Shown: piece by piece, positions 16,531 to 27,126 of the stretch
Layout of the letters: each line of letters begins with the position of its first letter
Numbering within the stretch: position 1 is the first letter of the stretch
From: Streptomyces sp. NBC_01231
GTDB lineage: Bacteria; Actinomycetota; Actinomycetes; Streptomycetales; Streptomycetaceae
NCBI GenBank assembly: GCA_035999765.1
Contig: CP108521.1
Coordinates: 4,092,001 to 4,156,000 of the forward strand
Reading direction: 5' to 3'
DNA: 64,000 nucleotides
Notes under the pieces: model-generated
Told to the model about the DNA's origin: nothing
Database searches by the model: none
What the model saw: only the letters and a program-made list of their open reading frames with translations
Program-made: the position numbers and the translations under genes

Positions 16531-18864
16531 CTACTTCGCGGACGGTCCTACCTGGAGCGAGATCGTCGAGCCGTCCAGCGGCTCGTTGGAGATCTTGATC
16601 CGGGTGTTGGTGTCAGTGATCTTGACGCCCGCGAGCGGGTTCGAGGCGTCGTAGTACGTCGACGTGCCGTCGTCGAAGACCGGGACACCGGCGCGGGACT
16701 TGATCTTGGTCGGGGCGCCCGCGTTGTGCAGCGTGATCGCGTCCGTCTGCTGCCGGCTGAAGGTCGAGTCGTAGGCCTGGATGCGGTTGCGCATCAGCGT
16801 GCCGTCGGACCACTTCAGCGGCGTCGGGTGGGAGTCGATCGGCAGGATCAGGCCCTGACCGGGGTGCTGGCTGGTGTTGTCGTCGGCCTGGGAGGTGTCC
16901 CACTTCCAGATCAACAGGCCGTTCTGGTAGGCGTAGTGCTCCACCCAACTCGGACGGCTCGTCGAGAAGCCGTAGTTGTACGGGCCGACCTTGAGGGTCT
17001 TGTCGTACGACACGTACTGGCGGTTCTCGGCGATGTAGTACTGCGGGTAGTCGTCCGTGATGGAGGCGCCGATCCGGGAGAAGCCGCTGGCGCTCCAGGC
17101 GGCGTCGGCGGACTCGGCGTTGTCGGAGAACAGGGTGGCGCCGTCGGCGGTCACCGTGATCTCGTCGGCCGTGAAGCCCTTCTGGGCCACGCCGCTGTCG
17201 GTCTGGTAGCGGAAGCGCAGGCCGATCTTCTGGCCCGCGTAGGCGTCGAGCGGGTAGGTCAGCTTCTGGTGGGCGTCCACCGTGCCGGTGAGGGCGGGCT
17301 TGCCGCTGGCGTCGCGCGGGACGGCGCTGCCGTCGGCCAGCTTGCCGTCGATCGGCGTCCAGTTGGCGCCGCCGTCGGTGGAGACCTCCGTGTAGACGTA
17401 GTCGTAGTCCTTCTCGGTGTCCCACCAGCCGTCGAGGGTCAGGCTCGCGGCGGACTTGCCGGTCAGGTCGACGGTCCGGGACAGCGAGTTGCGCAGGTCG
17501 TTGCCGCTGCCGCTCCACCACTGCCTGCTGCCCTGCGCCGGGGCGGCGATCTCGGTGGTGACCGTCTTGTCGGGCAGCTGGACCACGAGGGCCTGCGGGT
17601 TCTTGGTGTTGTATTCCGCGAGGCCCAGGGTGTGGTTCGACTTCACGCCCGCCTGGGCGATGTCGTAGTCGAGCCAGCCGAGTTGCAGCTTGTCCCAGGC
17701 GTTCATGTCGCCGGGCAGGTCGCCGATGGACTCCTTGCCGGTGCCGAGCCAGGAGCCGGACGACATCAGGGTCCAGAAACCGGTGGAGTTCTCGCCGCCG
17801 CCGGAGGTGTCGTACTCGTCGGGCAGGCCCAGGTCGTGGCCGTACTCGTGGGCGAAGACGCCCAGGCCGCCGTTCTCCGGCTGGATGGTGTAGTCGCCGA
17901 CCCAGAGGCCGGTGTCGCCGATCTGGGTGCCGCCGAGCTTGTTGTTCGCGGGGCCGGCGGAGCCGGCGTCGGTGCCGAAGGCGAACCAGCGGTGGGCCCA
18001 GATCGCGTCCTCGCCCTGCGCGCCGCCGCCCGCGGACTCGTCCTCGCCGGCGTGCACGATCTGGAAGTGGTCGATGTAGCCGTCGGGCTCGTTGAAGTCG
18101 CCGTCGCCGTCGAAGTCGTTGCGGTCCCACTGATCGAACTCGGCCAGCTCGGCCTTGATCTCGGCGGGGGTGTCACCGGCGTCCTCGCGCTGGGCGACCC
18201 AGGCGGTGACGCCGTCCCGGACCGCGTACCAGGCGGCCGTATCGTCCTTGTTGGAGCCGTAGCGGGCCTCGTTGTAGGGGACCTTGACCCAGTCGGTCAC
18301 GTCGCCCTCGACCGAGTAGCGGCCCGAGGACTGCTTCTCGTAGTACTTCTTCAGCGACTCGGTGTTCTTGCCGGTGCCGAAGTACAGCTCCTGGAAGTGC
18401 TGCTGGTTGTAGTCCGCCTGCCAGGCCGTGCTGTTGTCGTCAGCGCGGTCCGGCTGGGCTATCTCGTTGTGCAGCGGGCCGGGCGTGCCGCCGTAGCGGC
18501 TGTCGACCTGGTCGCCGAACTCCACCAGGATGGTGAAGATCTTGTCGGTCTTCTCTCGGCCGAGCTCGACGTACTTGTCCTCGCCCTTGAGCTTGACGAC
18601 CTTCGAGCCGTCCCGGTCCTTGACCTTGGCGGCGCCGGATATGACCTGGTTGAGCGCCTCTTCGCGCTGGGCCTCCTGGGTCTTGGACAGCGGACCGTCG
18701 AGGTCGTGTCCCCTGCTCTTGGCCGGCTGCGGGTCGTGCCCGTCAACGGCTGCGGGTGCGGCCGGGGCGGCCTGGGCCACCGCGAAGGTCGAGAAGGTGG
18801 CGGTGGCCGCGGCCACCGCGACCACGGTCGCCGCCGTTCTGAACTGCCAGGATCTGCTGGTCAC
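16531..18864 (-). CDS. Secreted immune inhibitor A-like metalloprotease (M6)
   Basis: The 777-residue precursor starts at a GTG with GGGGAGGAA six bases upstream. A Sec signal peptide (residues 1 to about 33, ending AVAQAA) is followed by a prodomain. The zinc site is H339-E340-x-x-H343 in HEYGHDLGLPDEYD, with E350 as likely third ligand. A calcium-binding-like acidic loop (DFDGDGDFN) lies near 250. The C-terminal half holds beta-sandwich domains typical of InhA proteases. It should be an extracellular endopeptidase for protein scavenging. It is transcribed alone; a perfect 8-bp inverted repeat lies 130 bases upstream. Confidence 0.94.
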   Translation of the reverse strand: MTSRSWQFRTAATVVAVAAATATFSTFAVAQAAPAAPAAVDGHDPQPAKSRGHDLDGPLSKTQEAQREEALNQVISGAAKVKDRDGSKVVKLKGEDKYVELGREKTDKIFTILVEFGDQVDSRYGGTPGPLHNEIAQPDRADDNSTAWQADYNQQHFQELYFGTGKNTESLKKYYEKQSSGRYSVEGDVTDWVKVPYNEARYGSNKDDTAAWYAVRDGVTAWVAQREDAGDTPAEIKAELAEFDQWDRNDFDGDGDFNEPDGYIDHFQIVHAGEDESAGGGAQGEDAIWAHRWFAFGTDAGSAGPANNKLGGTQIGDTGLWVGDYTIQPENGGLGVFAHEYGHDLGLPDEYDTSGGGENSTGFWTLMSSGSWLGTGKESIGDLPGDMNAWDKLQLGWLDYDIAQAGVKSNHTLGLAEYNTKNPQALVVQLPDKTVTTEIAAPAQGSRQWWSGSGNDLRNSLSRTVDLTGKSAASLTLDGWWDTEKDYDYVYTEVSTDGGANWTPIDGKLADGSAVPRDASGKPALTGTVDAHQKLTYPLDAYAGQKIGLRFRYQTDSGVAQKGFTADEITVTADGATLFSDNAESADAAWSASGFSRIGASITDDYPQYYIAENRQYVSYDKTLKVGPYNYGFSTSRPSWVEHYAYQNGLLIWKWDTSQADDNTSQHPGQGLILPIDSHPTPLKWSDGTLMRNRIQAYDSTFSRQQTDAITLHNAGAPTKIKSRAGVPVFDDGTSTYYDASNPLAGVKITDTNTRIKISNEPLDGSTISLQVGPSAK

Positions 18865-19310
18865 TTGAGTTCCTCCCCCGCGTCCGGGCGCGCGGAAGGA
18901 GGGGGGTCCTTAGCCTGATGGGTCCGCGCGCGCGTGTTCAACGCGTGTAGTCAAGTGACGACATTGGACTAGAGGTTGGCGAGAAAAGACAGATCTTGAC
19001 TTGGGCAAGTCAATTGCACTATGCGGAGTTGGCGTTCGCTTTACGAACGCCCGGATGGGCCCACAGGGGGGCCGGACTCCGGCCCTCCGGGGCGCCGGGG
19101 GCTCATCGAACGGGCGCGCGGATCTGTCCACCTGCTGGACGGCATGAACCCGTGCGCCCCCCGTGCTCCGGCCCTGTTGGTCAGGTCACGCTTACCTGTC
19201 GTTCCGCTCGGGCATGCAGGCGATTAGAGTCGATTGGCGGAACGCCCTGAATTCGGCGGAAAGCCAGGCCGACGCCCCCGTGGACCCCCACTTCCGAGGA
19301 CACGATTGCC
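18865..19310. other. 446-bp divergent intergenic region
   Basis: No gene was found between the protease (minus) and the small membrane protein (plus). The region holds the promoters of both, the palindrome at 18996-19013 and a GTCA-AG-TGAC half-palindrome at 18950-18959. A GC-rich stretch at 19050-19100 can fold but has no clear role. Confidence 0.6.
18996..19013. promoter_or_regulatory. Perfect inverted repeat upstream of the M6 protease
   Basis: TTGACTTG-GG-CAAGTCAA is a perfect 8-bp inverted repeat with a 2-base spacer, 132 bases upstream of the protease start. It is a probable repressor or activator site; no regulator gene is adjacent. Confidence 0.55.
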
Positions 19311-19634
19311 ATGCCTCGTCCGACTGTCACGCCTCGCCCGACGGCCGCACAGCTCGCCTACGGTTCGTGCACCGTGATCTGCTCGACGTTCGCCATGCTG
19401 CTGCTGTCACAGACGAGTTCGGGCGTGGGGATCGCGATCATCGCCGTCGCCGCACTCGCCCTCGGACTGCTGGTCGCCATGACGGTCCCGATGCCGAAGT
19501 CCCGTGTGGTCGCGGCGGACCGGCCCGCCGCGGAGCCCGCCGAAGCCGCACAGACGCCACAGGCGCCCGTGCCGGCGGCCTCGGTCGCCGCGGTGGCGTC
19601 CGAGCGGCCGGTGCACGAGCGCGCCGCTTCCTGA
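19311..19634 (+). CDS. Small two-helix membrane protein
   Basis: The 107-residue protein has two hydrophobic helices (about residues 15-33 and 38-61, the latter GIAIIAVAALALGLLVAMTV) separated by a short turn. An Ala/Pro/Glu-rich, probably disordered tail of 45 residues follows. A GAGGA sits upstream of the ATG. I do not recognise a family. It converges with the RDD gene at 19651; the 16-base gap and both stop codons can form an imperfect hairpin. Confidence 0.75.
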   Translation: MPRPTVTPRPTAAQLAYGSCTVICSTFAMLLLSQTSSGVGIAIIAVAALALGLLVAMTVPMPKSRVVAADRPAAEPAEAAQTPQAPVPAASVAAVASERPVHERAAS

Positions 19635-19650
19635 CCCGGACTCCGGGTGG

Positions 19651-20316
19651 TCAGTCGGTCTTGACCACCACCGTCTTGGCCGCCTTGTCGTGCAGGCCCT
19701 GCTTGTAGGGCTTGTCGAAGAAGCTCCAGCCGCCCGCGATCGCGGTCCAGACACAGGCGCAGCAGAAGGCGAACGGGATCCACAGCACCGCCGAGCGGAT
19801 CAGGTTGCTCTGCACGGAGGGGGTGGCCCCGTTGTCCAGGTTGGCCACCCGCATACCCAGCCACTTCTTGCCGAACGTCTGGCCCGTCCTGCTCATCATG
19901 ACCGTGTCGTAGCCCATGTAGAGCACGGCGGCCACGAGCGACTGTCCGAGGGACTTGCCGTACTCGATCTTGTCGTTGTCGATGTCGTACTCGTGGACGT
20001 CCATGGCCCAGGTGAGCAGCCAGACGACGATCCCGACCATGATCATGTCGATGATCCGGGCGAGCGTGCGCCGGCCGCTGTCAGCGAGCGGCGGCATGCC
20101 GGCCAGCGGGTCGCCGGGGTACTGACCACCACCGCCGTGCGGGCCTCCCCCGCCTCCGTACGGGTCGCCGCCGCCACCGCCGTAGGGGTCACCGCCCCCG
20201 GGAGGCGGGGGCTGAGCGCCGTACGGCGAACCCGAACCCTCGGAGGGCGGGGGCTGCTTCCTGAACGGGTCGTCTTCCGGCGGCTGACCGGAGCCGGGGG
20301 GCGGTTCGGTACTCAT
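19651..20316 (-). CDS. RDD-family membrane protein
   Basis: The protein has 221 residues from the ATG at 20316. A Pro/Gly-rich N-terminal 75 residues with near-exact GGGGGDPYGGGGG repeats precedes an RDD domain. That domain begins SGRRTLARIIDMIMVGIVVWLLTW and includes GQTFGKKWLGMRVANLD, where R, D and the G-K-x-x-x-G pattern are characteristic. About four membrane helices are expected. The function of RDD proteins is mostly unknown, though some act in ion transport. It lies 89 bases downstream of a second RDD gene in the same direction, likely co-transcribed. Confidence 0.85.
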   Translation of the reverse strand: MSTEPPPGSGQPPEDDPFRKQPPPSEGSGSPYGAQPPPPGGGDPYGGGGGDPYGGGGGPHGGGGQYPGDPLAGMPPLADSGRRTLARIIDMIMVGIVVWLLTWAMDVHEYDIDNDKIEYGKSLGQSLVAAVLYMGYDTVMMSRTGQTFGKKWLGMRVANLDNGATPSVQSNLIRSAVLWIPFAFCCACVWTAIAGGWSFFDKPYKQGLHDKAAKTVVVKTD

Positions 20317-20405
20317 GGCCCGAGTCGACCGCGAACCCTCCGGCTCCGCATCCGGCGAGCGGCCGTCCGGAGTACCGCGTCCCGCGGATCCTTCGCCGGG
20401 TCCGG

Positions 20406-22187
20406 TCAGCCCGCAACGAACGTATGCGCGGCCTTGTCGTGCCAGCACTGGCGCCACGGCCGGTCGAACAGGCCCCACAGGACACCCAGGACGCCGACGG
20501 CGAGCAGACCGGGCACGCTGTAGACGAGCCAGCGGCGCAGGGCGGCACCGAAGGACGGGGCCTCACCGCCCTCGATGTCCCGCACGTCCAGACCGAACAG
20601 CTTCTTGCCGAGGGTGCGGCCCCACTTGGCGGTGGGCAGCGCCTCGTACAGCGCGCCGAAGACGAGCAGGACGGCGAGGACGATGCCGAGATACGTCGAC
20701 GTCGTGCCGTCCAGCAGCCAGACCGTGACGGTCTCGCCGGACAGCTTGGCCGCGTCGATCTTCTCGTTGACGTGGTCGAGCGCCTTGGTGCCGAGCGGTA
20801 CGGCGGCCACGGAGGTGACCGCGGCGAGGACGACGGTGTCCACGAGCCGGGCGGCCAGCCGCTTGCCGAGCCCGGCGGGACGGGCGGACGACTGCCGCCT
20901 GGCGGCCGCCTGGAACACGTCGTCCACGGGCGGCTTCCAGGGCACGACGGGCTGCTCGTCGTCGGACGCGCCCGCGAGCCGGTGCACCTGCTGGGCCCAG
21001 GAGGGCTGCCCGCCACCGGCGCCGGACGCCATGGGACCGCCCTGCTGGGGCACGCCGGGCTGCTGGGGCACGCTCGGGGCGGGGGCCGCCTGCTGCGGGC
21101 CGGACAGGGCGCCGGGCGCCGCGGAGGCGGCCTGGGCGGCGGCTGCGGGCCCGGCTTGCCCCTGCGCGTCCGCCGCACGCGCGGCGGCGGCCTTTCCGGC
21201 CCCGAATCCGGACGTGCCGGGGGTGCCGGGAGCGCCGGGAACCGGAGGGGCTTGGGAGGACGCGGCGGCGTCCGGGGACGCGGCCTGGGCTCCGGGCCCG
21301 GCCGCCCCGGGACCCGCGCCCGCCGCGAACTGGGCACCGAACGCGCCCGGCGCGGGGGCGCTTCCGGCGCCCGGGCCGCCCGTGCTCCCCTGATGCGCCC
21401 CCGCCGCCCCGTTCTGCTGGGCCGCGCGCGGGGAGAGCGCGCGGAAGGTGACGGTGCCCTCGTCGTCGACGGGGCCACCGGGGCCCGGGACGCCGGGAGT
21501 TCCGGTGCCCGCGCCGCCCGCCGCTGCGGGGCCGGGTGTCGGCCGACGGAAGACGAACGTGTTGCCGGCGGCGGCCTCGTCCGGCTCGGTGGGCGGAATC
21601 GCCGCGCTGCCGTCCGTACGGGCGGAGCGGCCCTCCAACTGGGGCGGACCGTCCGGGGGCTCCGCCGCGCGCGGCACCCGCGGATCCGCACCCTGCGGAA
21701 GCCCGGGTCGGCCGCCCTGCGGGGCCCCCGGCTGACCTCCGTGCTGCGCTCCCTGCGGAGCACCTTGCGGTGACCCCCACGACACCCGGCGGTCCTGGTC
21801 GCCGCCGAAGCCCGACTGCTGGGAGCGGTCGGCGCCCCACGCGGCCGCGGGTTCGGGCCGGCCACCGTGCTGGGCACCCGCCGCCGAGGACGAGCCGGGC
21901 CCGCCGGACTGATCGGGCAGGCCCGACTGACCGGGTCGGCCGACCGGGTCCTCGTCGAAGAAGTGCGGGCCCGTCTCCTCGACCGGGGCGGCCGGGCCTG
22001 CCGGAGACGGGTCCGAGCCGGCGCCGGACGGGGGCGCGAGCGGTACGCCGTCCGTCGGCGCCGGACGGCTGGTGCCCGGTACCCAGGCGGCACCGTTCCA
22101 GTACCGGACATATCCAGGAATGGAGGGGTCCGGGTAATACCCTTCGCGGGGCCTGTCATCACCAGGTGCCGGGGTTGGGGCGCTCAT
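20406..22187 (-). CDS. DUF2510-RDD membrane protein with long disordered linker
   Basis: The protein has 593 residues. The N-terminus (REGYYPDPSIPGYVRYWNGAAWVPGT) is a DUF2510 module with its P-D-P-x-x-P-G and R-Y-W-N-G motifs. Residues 45-400 are low complexity, rich in Ala, Gly, Pro and Gln. The C-terminal 170 residues form an RDD domain (GLGKRLAARLVDTVVLAAVTS, GRTLGKKLFGLDVRDI) with several membrane helices. The length is extreme because of the linker. Together with the next RDD gene it forms a two-gene unit, divergent from ssgG. Confidence 0.88.
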   Translation of the reverse strand: MSAPTPAPGDDRPREGYYPDPSIPGYVRYWNGAAWVPGTSRPAPTDGVPLAPPSGAGSDPSPAGPAAPVEETGPHFFDEDPVGRPGQSGLPDQSGGPGSSSAAGAQHGGRPEPAAAWGADRSQQSGFGGDQDRRVSWGSPQGAPQGAQHGGQPGAPQGGRPGLPQGADPRVPRAAEPPDGPPQLEGRSARTDGSAAIPPTEPDEAAAGNTFVFRRPTPGPAAAGGAGTGTPGVPGPGGPVDDEGTVTFRALSPRAAQQNGAAGAHQGSTGGPGAGSAPAPGAFGAQFAAGAGPGAAGPGAQAASPDAAASSQAPPVPGAPGTPGTSGFGAGKAAAARAADAQGQAGPAAAAQAASAAPGALSGPQQAAPAPSVPQQPGVPQQGGPMASGAGGGQPSWAQQVHRLAGASDDEQPVVPWKPPVDDVFQAAARRQSSARPAGLGKRLAARLVDTVVLAAVTSVAAVPLGTKALDHVNEKIDAAKLSGETVTVWLLDGTTSTYLGIVLAVLLVFGALYEALPTAKWGRTLGKKLFGLDVRDIEGGEAPSFGAALRRWLVYSVPGLLAVGVLGVLWGLFDRPWRQCWHDKAAHTFVAG

Positions 22188-22426
22188 GTCCGTCGTCCCG
22201 TATCTGCTCGGGGGTCAAATGGGGGCCTCCACATCTATCAGACCGGCGCAACCCCCACCGCCAGTCCCGCCGGACCCACCCCTTTCCGGGCAACGCCGTG
22301 CAGCGCCTTCACAGATCCGGAAAAAAATTCTCCGAACCCGCGTAATGGTCGCCTCTCCTCCCGCTCTCCACTCGTACGGGCCCACTGCGGACCCCCGCGA
22401 GAGAGCGCGAGAGAGGAAACTCCGCC

Positions 22427-22840
22427 ATGCAACGCACCGTTGTCGAACGCGAGCTGGAACTCAGACTCATCCTGTCCCAGGACCACAGCATCCCGGTCCT
22501 GACCCGGCTCGCCTACCGCGCCGACGACCCGTACGCCGTCCGCGTCACCTTCCACATCACCTCCGAGCACCCGGTGAACTGGACGTTCTCCCGCGATCTC
22601 CTGGTGGAGGGGGTCTTCCGGCCGAGCGGGGACGGAGACGTGCGGGTGTGGCCGTCGAAGGTGGACGGCCGCAGCGTCGTCCTGATGGCGCTGAGTTCAC
22701 CTGATGGTGAAGCCCTCATCCAGGCCCCGACCGCCCAGCTGTCCGCCTGGCTGGAGCGGACGCTGCGGGTGGTGCCTCCGGGGACCGAGGGCGAGCAGCT
22801 GGGGATCGACGGCGAGCTCGACCAGTTGCTCGCCCAGTGA
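22427..22840 (+). CDS. ssgG: SsgA-like sporulation protein SsgG
   Basis: The 137-residue protein is an SsgA-like protein, a family confined to sporulating actinomycetes. Family marks include the strand pattern ELELRLIL, TRLAYRADDPYAVRVTFHI and VNWTFSRDLLVEGVFRPSGDGDVRVWPS, and the late SPDGEALIQAP. Family members help place septa and shape the wall of sporulation-specific cells; SsgG in S. coelicolor is reported to affect correct septum positioning. The gene symbol rests on both sequence type and position between RDD genes and the glcD-like gene. It converges with the FAD oxidase gene 19 bases downstream. Confidence 0.9.
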   Translation: MQRTVVERELELRLILSQDHSIPVLTRLAYRADDPYAVRVTFHITSEHPVNWTFSRDLLVEGVFRPSGDGDVRVWPSKVDGRSVVLMALSSPDGEALIQAPTAQLSAWLERTLRVVPPGTEGEQLGIDGELDQLLAQ

Positions 22841-22859
22841 CCGTGGCGGGGCGCGAGGA

Positions 22860-24260
22860 TCAGAACAGCTTGCCCGGGTTGAGGATGCCCAACGGATCGA
22901 AGACCTGTTTGATCTGCCGTTGCATCTCCACCCCGACCGGGCCGATCTCGCGCGCCAGCCACTCCTTCTTCAGGACGCCCACGCCGTGCTCGCCGGTGAT
23001 CGTGCCGCCGAGTTCCAGGCCGAGCGCCATGATCTCGTCGAAGGACTCGCGTGCGCGCCGGGACTCCTCGGGGTCCTGGGCGTCGAAGCAGACCGTGGGG
23101 TGGGTGTTGCCGTCACCGGCGTGCGCGACGACCCCGATGGTCAGCTGGTACTTCTCCGCGATCCGCTCGGTCCCTTCGAGCATCTCGCCGAGCCTCGACC
23201 GGGGCACGCACACGTCGTCGATCATCGTCGTGCCCTTGACCGCTTCGAGCGCGGTGAGCGACAGCCGCCGCGCTTGGAGCAGCAGTTCGGACTCGGCGAG
23301 GTCGTCGGCCGGGACGACCTGGGTGGCGCCGGCCGCCTCGCACAGCGCGCCGAGGGCGGCGAGGTCGGAGGCAGGGTCCGGGGTGTCGAAGGCGGCCAGG
23401 AGGAGGGCCTCGGTGCTCTCCGGCAGTCCCATGTGCGCGAGGTCGTTGACGGCCTTCACCGTCGTACGGTCCATCAGTTCGAGGAGGGACGGCACATGGC
23501 CGCCCGCCATGATCCGGCACACGGCGTCGCAGGCGGCGGCCCCGGACGCGAACTCGGCCGCCAGCACCAGCTGCTCGGGCGGTTTCGGCCGGAGCGCCAG
23601 GGTGGCTCCCACGACGATGCCGAGCGAGCCCTCCGAGCCGACGAAGAGGCGGGTCAGGTCGTACCCGGCGACGCCCTTGGCGGTACGGCGGCCGGTGGAC
23701 ATGAACCGCCCGTCGGCCAGCACCACGTCGAGCCCGAGGACGTACTCCGCGGTCACCCCGTACTTCACGCAGCACAGGCCGCCGGAGGCGGTGCCGATGT
23801 TGCCGCCGATGGTGCACATCTCCCAGCTGGACGGATCCGGCGGGTAGTAGAGGCCGTGTTCGCCCACCGCGCGGGAGAGCGTGGCGTTGATGACGCCCGG
23901 TTCGACGACGGCGACGCGGTCGACCGGGTTGATCTCCAGGATCCGGTCCATCTTCGTCAGGGACAGCACGACGCAGCCGTCGGAGGCGTTGGCCCCGCCC
24001 GACAGGCCCGTGCGGGCGCCCTGCGGGACGACCGGGACGCGTAGTTCAGTGGCGGTGCGCATGACGTGCTGGACCTGTTCGACCGTGCGCGGCAGGACGA
24101 CCACGGCGGGGACGCCGGCCGGGCAGAAGCTGGCCATGTCGTTGGCGTAGGAGGCCGTGACGTCCGGGTCCGTGAGGACGGCATCGGCGGGCAGGCCGTC
24201 CAGCAGACGGTCGAAGAGGTTGCCGGTCGCTTCGTCGCGCGGCGCTTCGATACGGCTCAT
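22860..24260 (-). CDS. FAD-linked oxidase, GlcD/D-lactate dehydrogenase type
   Basis: The 466-residue flavoprotein has the FAD_binding_4 domain: PAVVVLPRTVEQVQHVMRTA, then the pyrophosphate loop VPQGARTGLSGGAN, then SWEMCTIGGNIGTASGG. The oxidase C-terminal domain ends in GEHGVGVLKKEWL, with the conserved active-site His, and FDPLGILNPGKLF. It oxidises a 2-hydroxy acid such as glycolate or D-lactate; the actual substrate is uncertain. No GlcE/GlcF iron-sulfur partner is adjacent. It is transcribed alone from a divergent promoter shared with the TPR gene. Confidence 0.93.
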   Translation of the reverse strand: MSRIEAPRDEATGNLFDRLLDGLPADAVLTDPDVTASYANDMASFCPAGVPAVVVLPRTVEQVQHVMRTATELRVPVVPQGARTGLSGGANASDGCVVLSLTKMDRILEINPVDRVAVVEPGVINATLSRAVGEHGLYYPPDPSSWEMCTIGGNIGTASGGLCCVKYGVTAEYVLGLDVVLADGRFMSTGRRTAKGVAGYDLTRLFVGSEGSLGIVVGATLALRPKPPEQLVLAAEFASGAAACDAVCRIMAGGHVPSLLELMDRTTVKAVNDLAHMGLPESTEALLLAAFDTPDPASDLAALGALCEAAGATQVVPADDLAESELLLQARRLSLTALEAVKGTTMIDDVCVPRSRLGEMLEGTERIAEKYQLTIGVVAHAGDGNTHPTVCFDAQDPEESRRARESFDEIMALGLELGGTITGEHGVGVLKKEWLAREIGPVGVEMQRQIKQVFDPLGILNPGKLF

Positions 24261-24349
24261 GATCACAGGTTCGCACCCGGGGCCATCGGTGTGAACCCCA
24301 TGTGGGGCAGCTGCCGTATGCGAGGGGGTGGTCGTGGTGTTGACGCACA

Positions 24350-25855
24350 GTGAGCGCCATGGAGAACCACGAGGAGGCTCCTTCGCCGGTGGGCGGGCCG
24401 TGGGGCGGGTGGGTGAGGACTTGGCGGGTGAGGGGCAGGTGGGTACGGGACAGGCGGGTCCTGATCGCCTCCGTCGCCGGGTGTGCCGTCCTCGGCGGGG
24501 TGCTGACGCTGCTGTCCTGGGAGGGGGCGGCCACCCGGCCGCCCGCACCGGCACCGGGGGCCCGGGCGCACGCGGCGGTGGCTGCCGGGGTGCCGGCCTC
24601 GCTGCCCGATCTGTCGGTGCTGATCGGTGAGCGCGAGAGGCATCTGCGTGCGAATCCCGAGGACGCGGAGTCGTGGACGGTGCTCGGGGCCGCCTATGTG
24701 GAGCGGGGTCGGCGGACCGCCGACCCGGCGTACTACCCGCGGGCCGAGAGGGCACTGCGCAGGTCGCTGAAGGTGCGCGGGAAGCGCGACGCCGAGACGC
24801 TCGGCGGGCTGGCGGCCCTGGCGAACGCGCGCCGGGACTTCCGGGCCGCGCGGTCCTGGGCGGAGGCCGCCCGGAAGGCCGAACCGGGGCGCTGGACGAC
24901 GTATCCGTTGCTGATCGACGCCTACACGGGGCTCGGCGACCACAAGGCGGCCCGGGGCGCGCTGGGCCGGCTGACGGAGCTGCGGTCCGGGCCTGCCGTG
25001 CTGGCGCGGGCGGCGGCCGTGTACCGGGACCGGGGCCGGCGGGAGGACGCGGCGGCCGCGTTGTCCGACGCGGCGGCGGGAGCGCGGGCGCCGGCCGAGC
25101 GGGCGGCATATCTGGAGCGGGCCGGGCAGCTGGCCTGGGAGCGCGGCGAACCGCAGGACGCGCTGCGGTACTTCCGGGAGGCGGTCCGCCTCGACCCGGA
25201 CCAGCGGGCCGCACAGGCCGGGCAGGGGCGGGTGCTGGCGGCGCTGGGGCGGACGACGCGGGCGGTGAACGCCTACCGGGTGGCGCTGGCCGGGCAGCCG
25301 TGCCCGCAGTACGCGCTGGAACTGGGCGAGTTGTACGAGTCGATGGGGCTCGGGCGGCCCGCCCGGGAGCAGTACGACCTGCTGCGGGCGCGGGTGCGCG
25401 ACGCCGCCGCGGGCGGGGCGGACGAGGAGCTGGTGCTCGGGCGGTTCGAGGCGGACCACGGTGACGCGCGGGCCGCGGTACGGCGGCTGCGGGCCGAGTG
25501 GGCGCGGCAGCCGGGGGTCGCGGTGGCCGACGCGCTGGGGTGGGCGCTGCACCGGGCCGGGGAGCACCGGGAGGCGTTGCGCTTCGCGACCCTGGCGACG
25601 GACCGGGAGAAGGGTGGTGGCGTACGGAGTGCGGCGTACGCCTTCCACCGGGGCGTGATCGAGCGGGAGCTGGGCCGGTACGGGCCGGCCCGCAGGCACC
25701 TTCAGGAGGCACTGCGGATCAACCCGTACTTCTCGCGGGTCCATGTGCGGGCGGCTCGGGCGGCGCTGGCCGAGGTGGGTGAGCCGTCCGTGACGGACGT
25801 ACCGGTGATGGACGTGCCGGTGACGGACGTGCCGGTCTCGGACGCGAGGGAGTGA
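24350..25855 (+). CDS. Membrane-anchored TPR protein
   Basis: The 501-residue protein has a short basic cytoplasmic N-terminus, one membrane helix (residues 37-56, VLIASVAGCAVLGGVLTLLS) and about 400 extracellular residues made of tetratricopeptide repeats. TPR signatures include AESWTVLGAAYVERG, AAYLERAGQLAWERGEPQDALRYFREAVRLDP and RGVIERELGRYGPARRHLQEALRINP. It ends in a short repeat tail (VTDVPVMDVPVTDVPVSD) encoded by 15-base repeats. It likely scaffolds proteins at the membrane. The start may be the GTG at 24350 or the ATG at 24359. Its TGA directly abuts the hpd stop codon, with no bases between. Confidence 0.88.
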   Translation: MSAMENHEEAPSPVGGPWGGWVRTWRVRGRWVRDRRVLIASVAGCAVLGGVLTLLSWEGAATRPPAPAPGARAHAAVAAGVPASLPDLSVLIGERERHLRANPEDAESWTVLGAAYVERGRRTADPAYYPRAERALRRSLKVRGKRDAETLGGLAALANARRDFRAARSWAEAARKAEPGRWTTYPLLIDAYTGLGDHKAARGALGRLTELRSGPAVLARAAAVYRDRGRREDAAAALSDAAAGARAPAERAAYLERAGQLAWERGEPQDALRYFREAVRLDPDQRAAQAGQGRVLAALGRTTRAVNAYRVALAGQPCPQYALELGELYESMGLGRPAREQYDLLRARVRDAAAGGADEELVLGRFEADHGDARAAVRRLRAEWARQPGVAVADALGWALHRAGEHREALRFATLATDREKGGGVRSAAYAFHRGVIERELGRYGPARRHLQEALRINPYFSRVHVRAARAALAEVGEPSVTDVPVMDVPVTDVPVSDARE

Positions 25856-27058
<1,203 letters not shown>

Positions 27059-27126
27059 CTATGACCAGCGGTACGGCCGCTTCGGCGGGCTTTCTGTACA
27101 TGATGACCAGGATCCGGAGGGCTGTC

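Noticed and set aside
16726..18918. Open frame of 730 codons on the plus strand opposite the M6 protease
   Set aside because: Its composition (V/G/L-rich, no domain) is that of an antisense frame of a high-GC gene; the minus-strand protein has a signal peptide, HExxH site and ribosome binding site.
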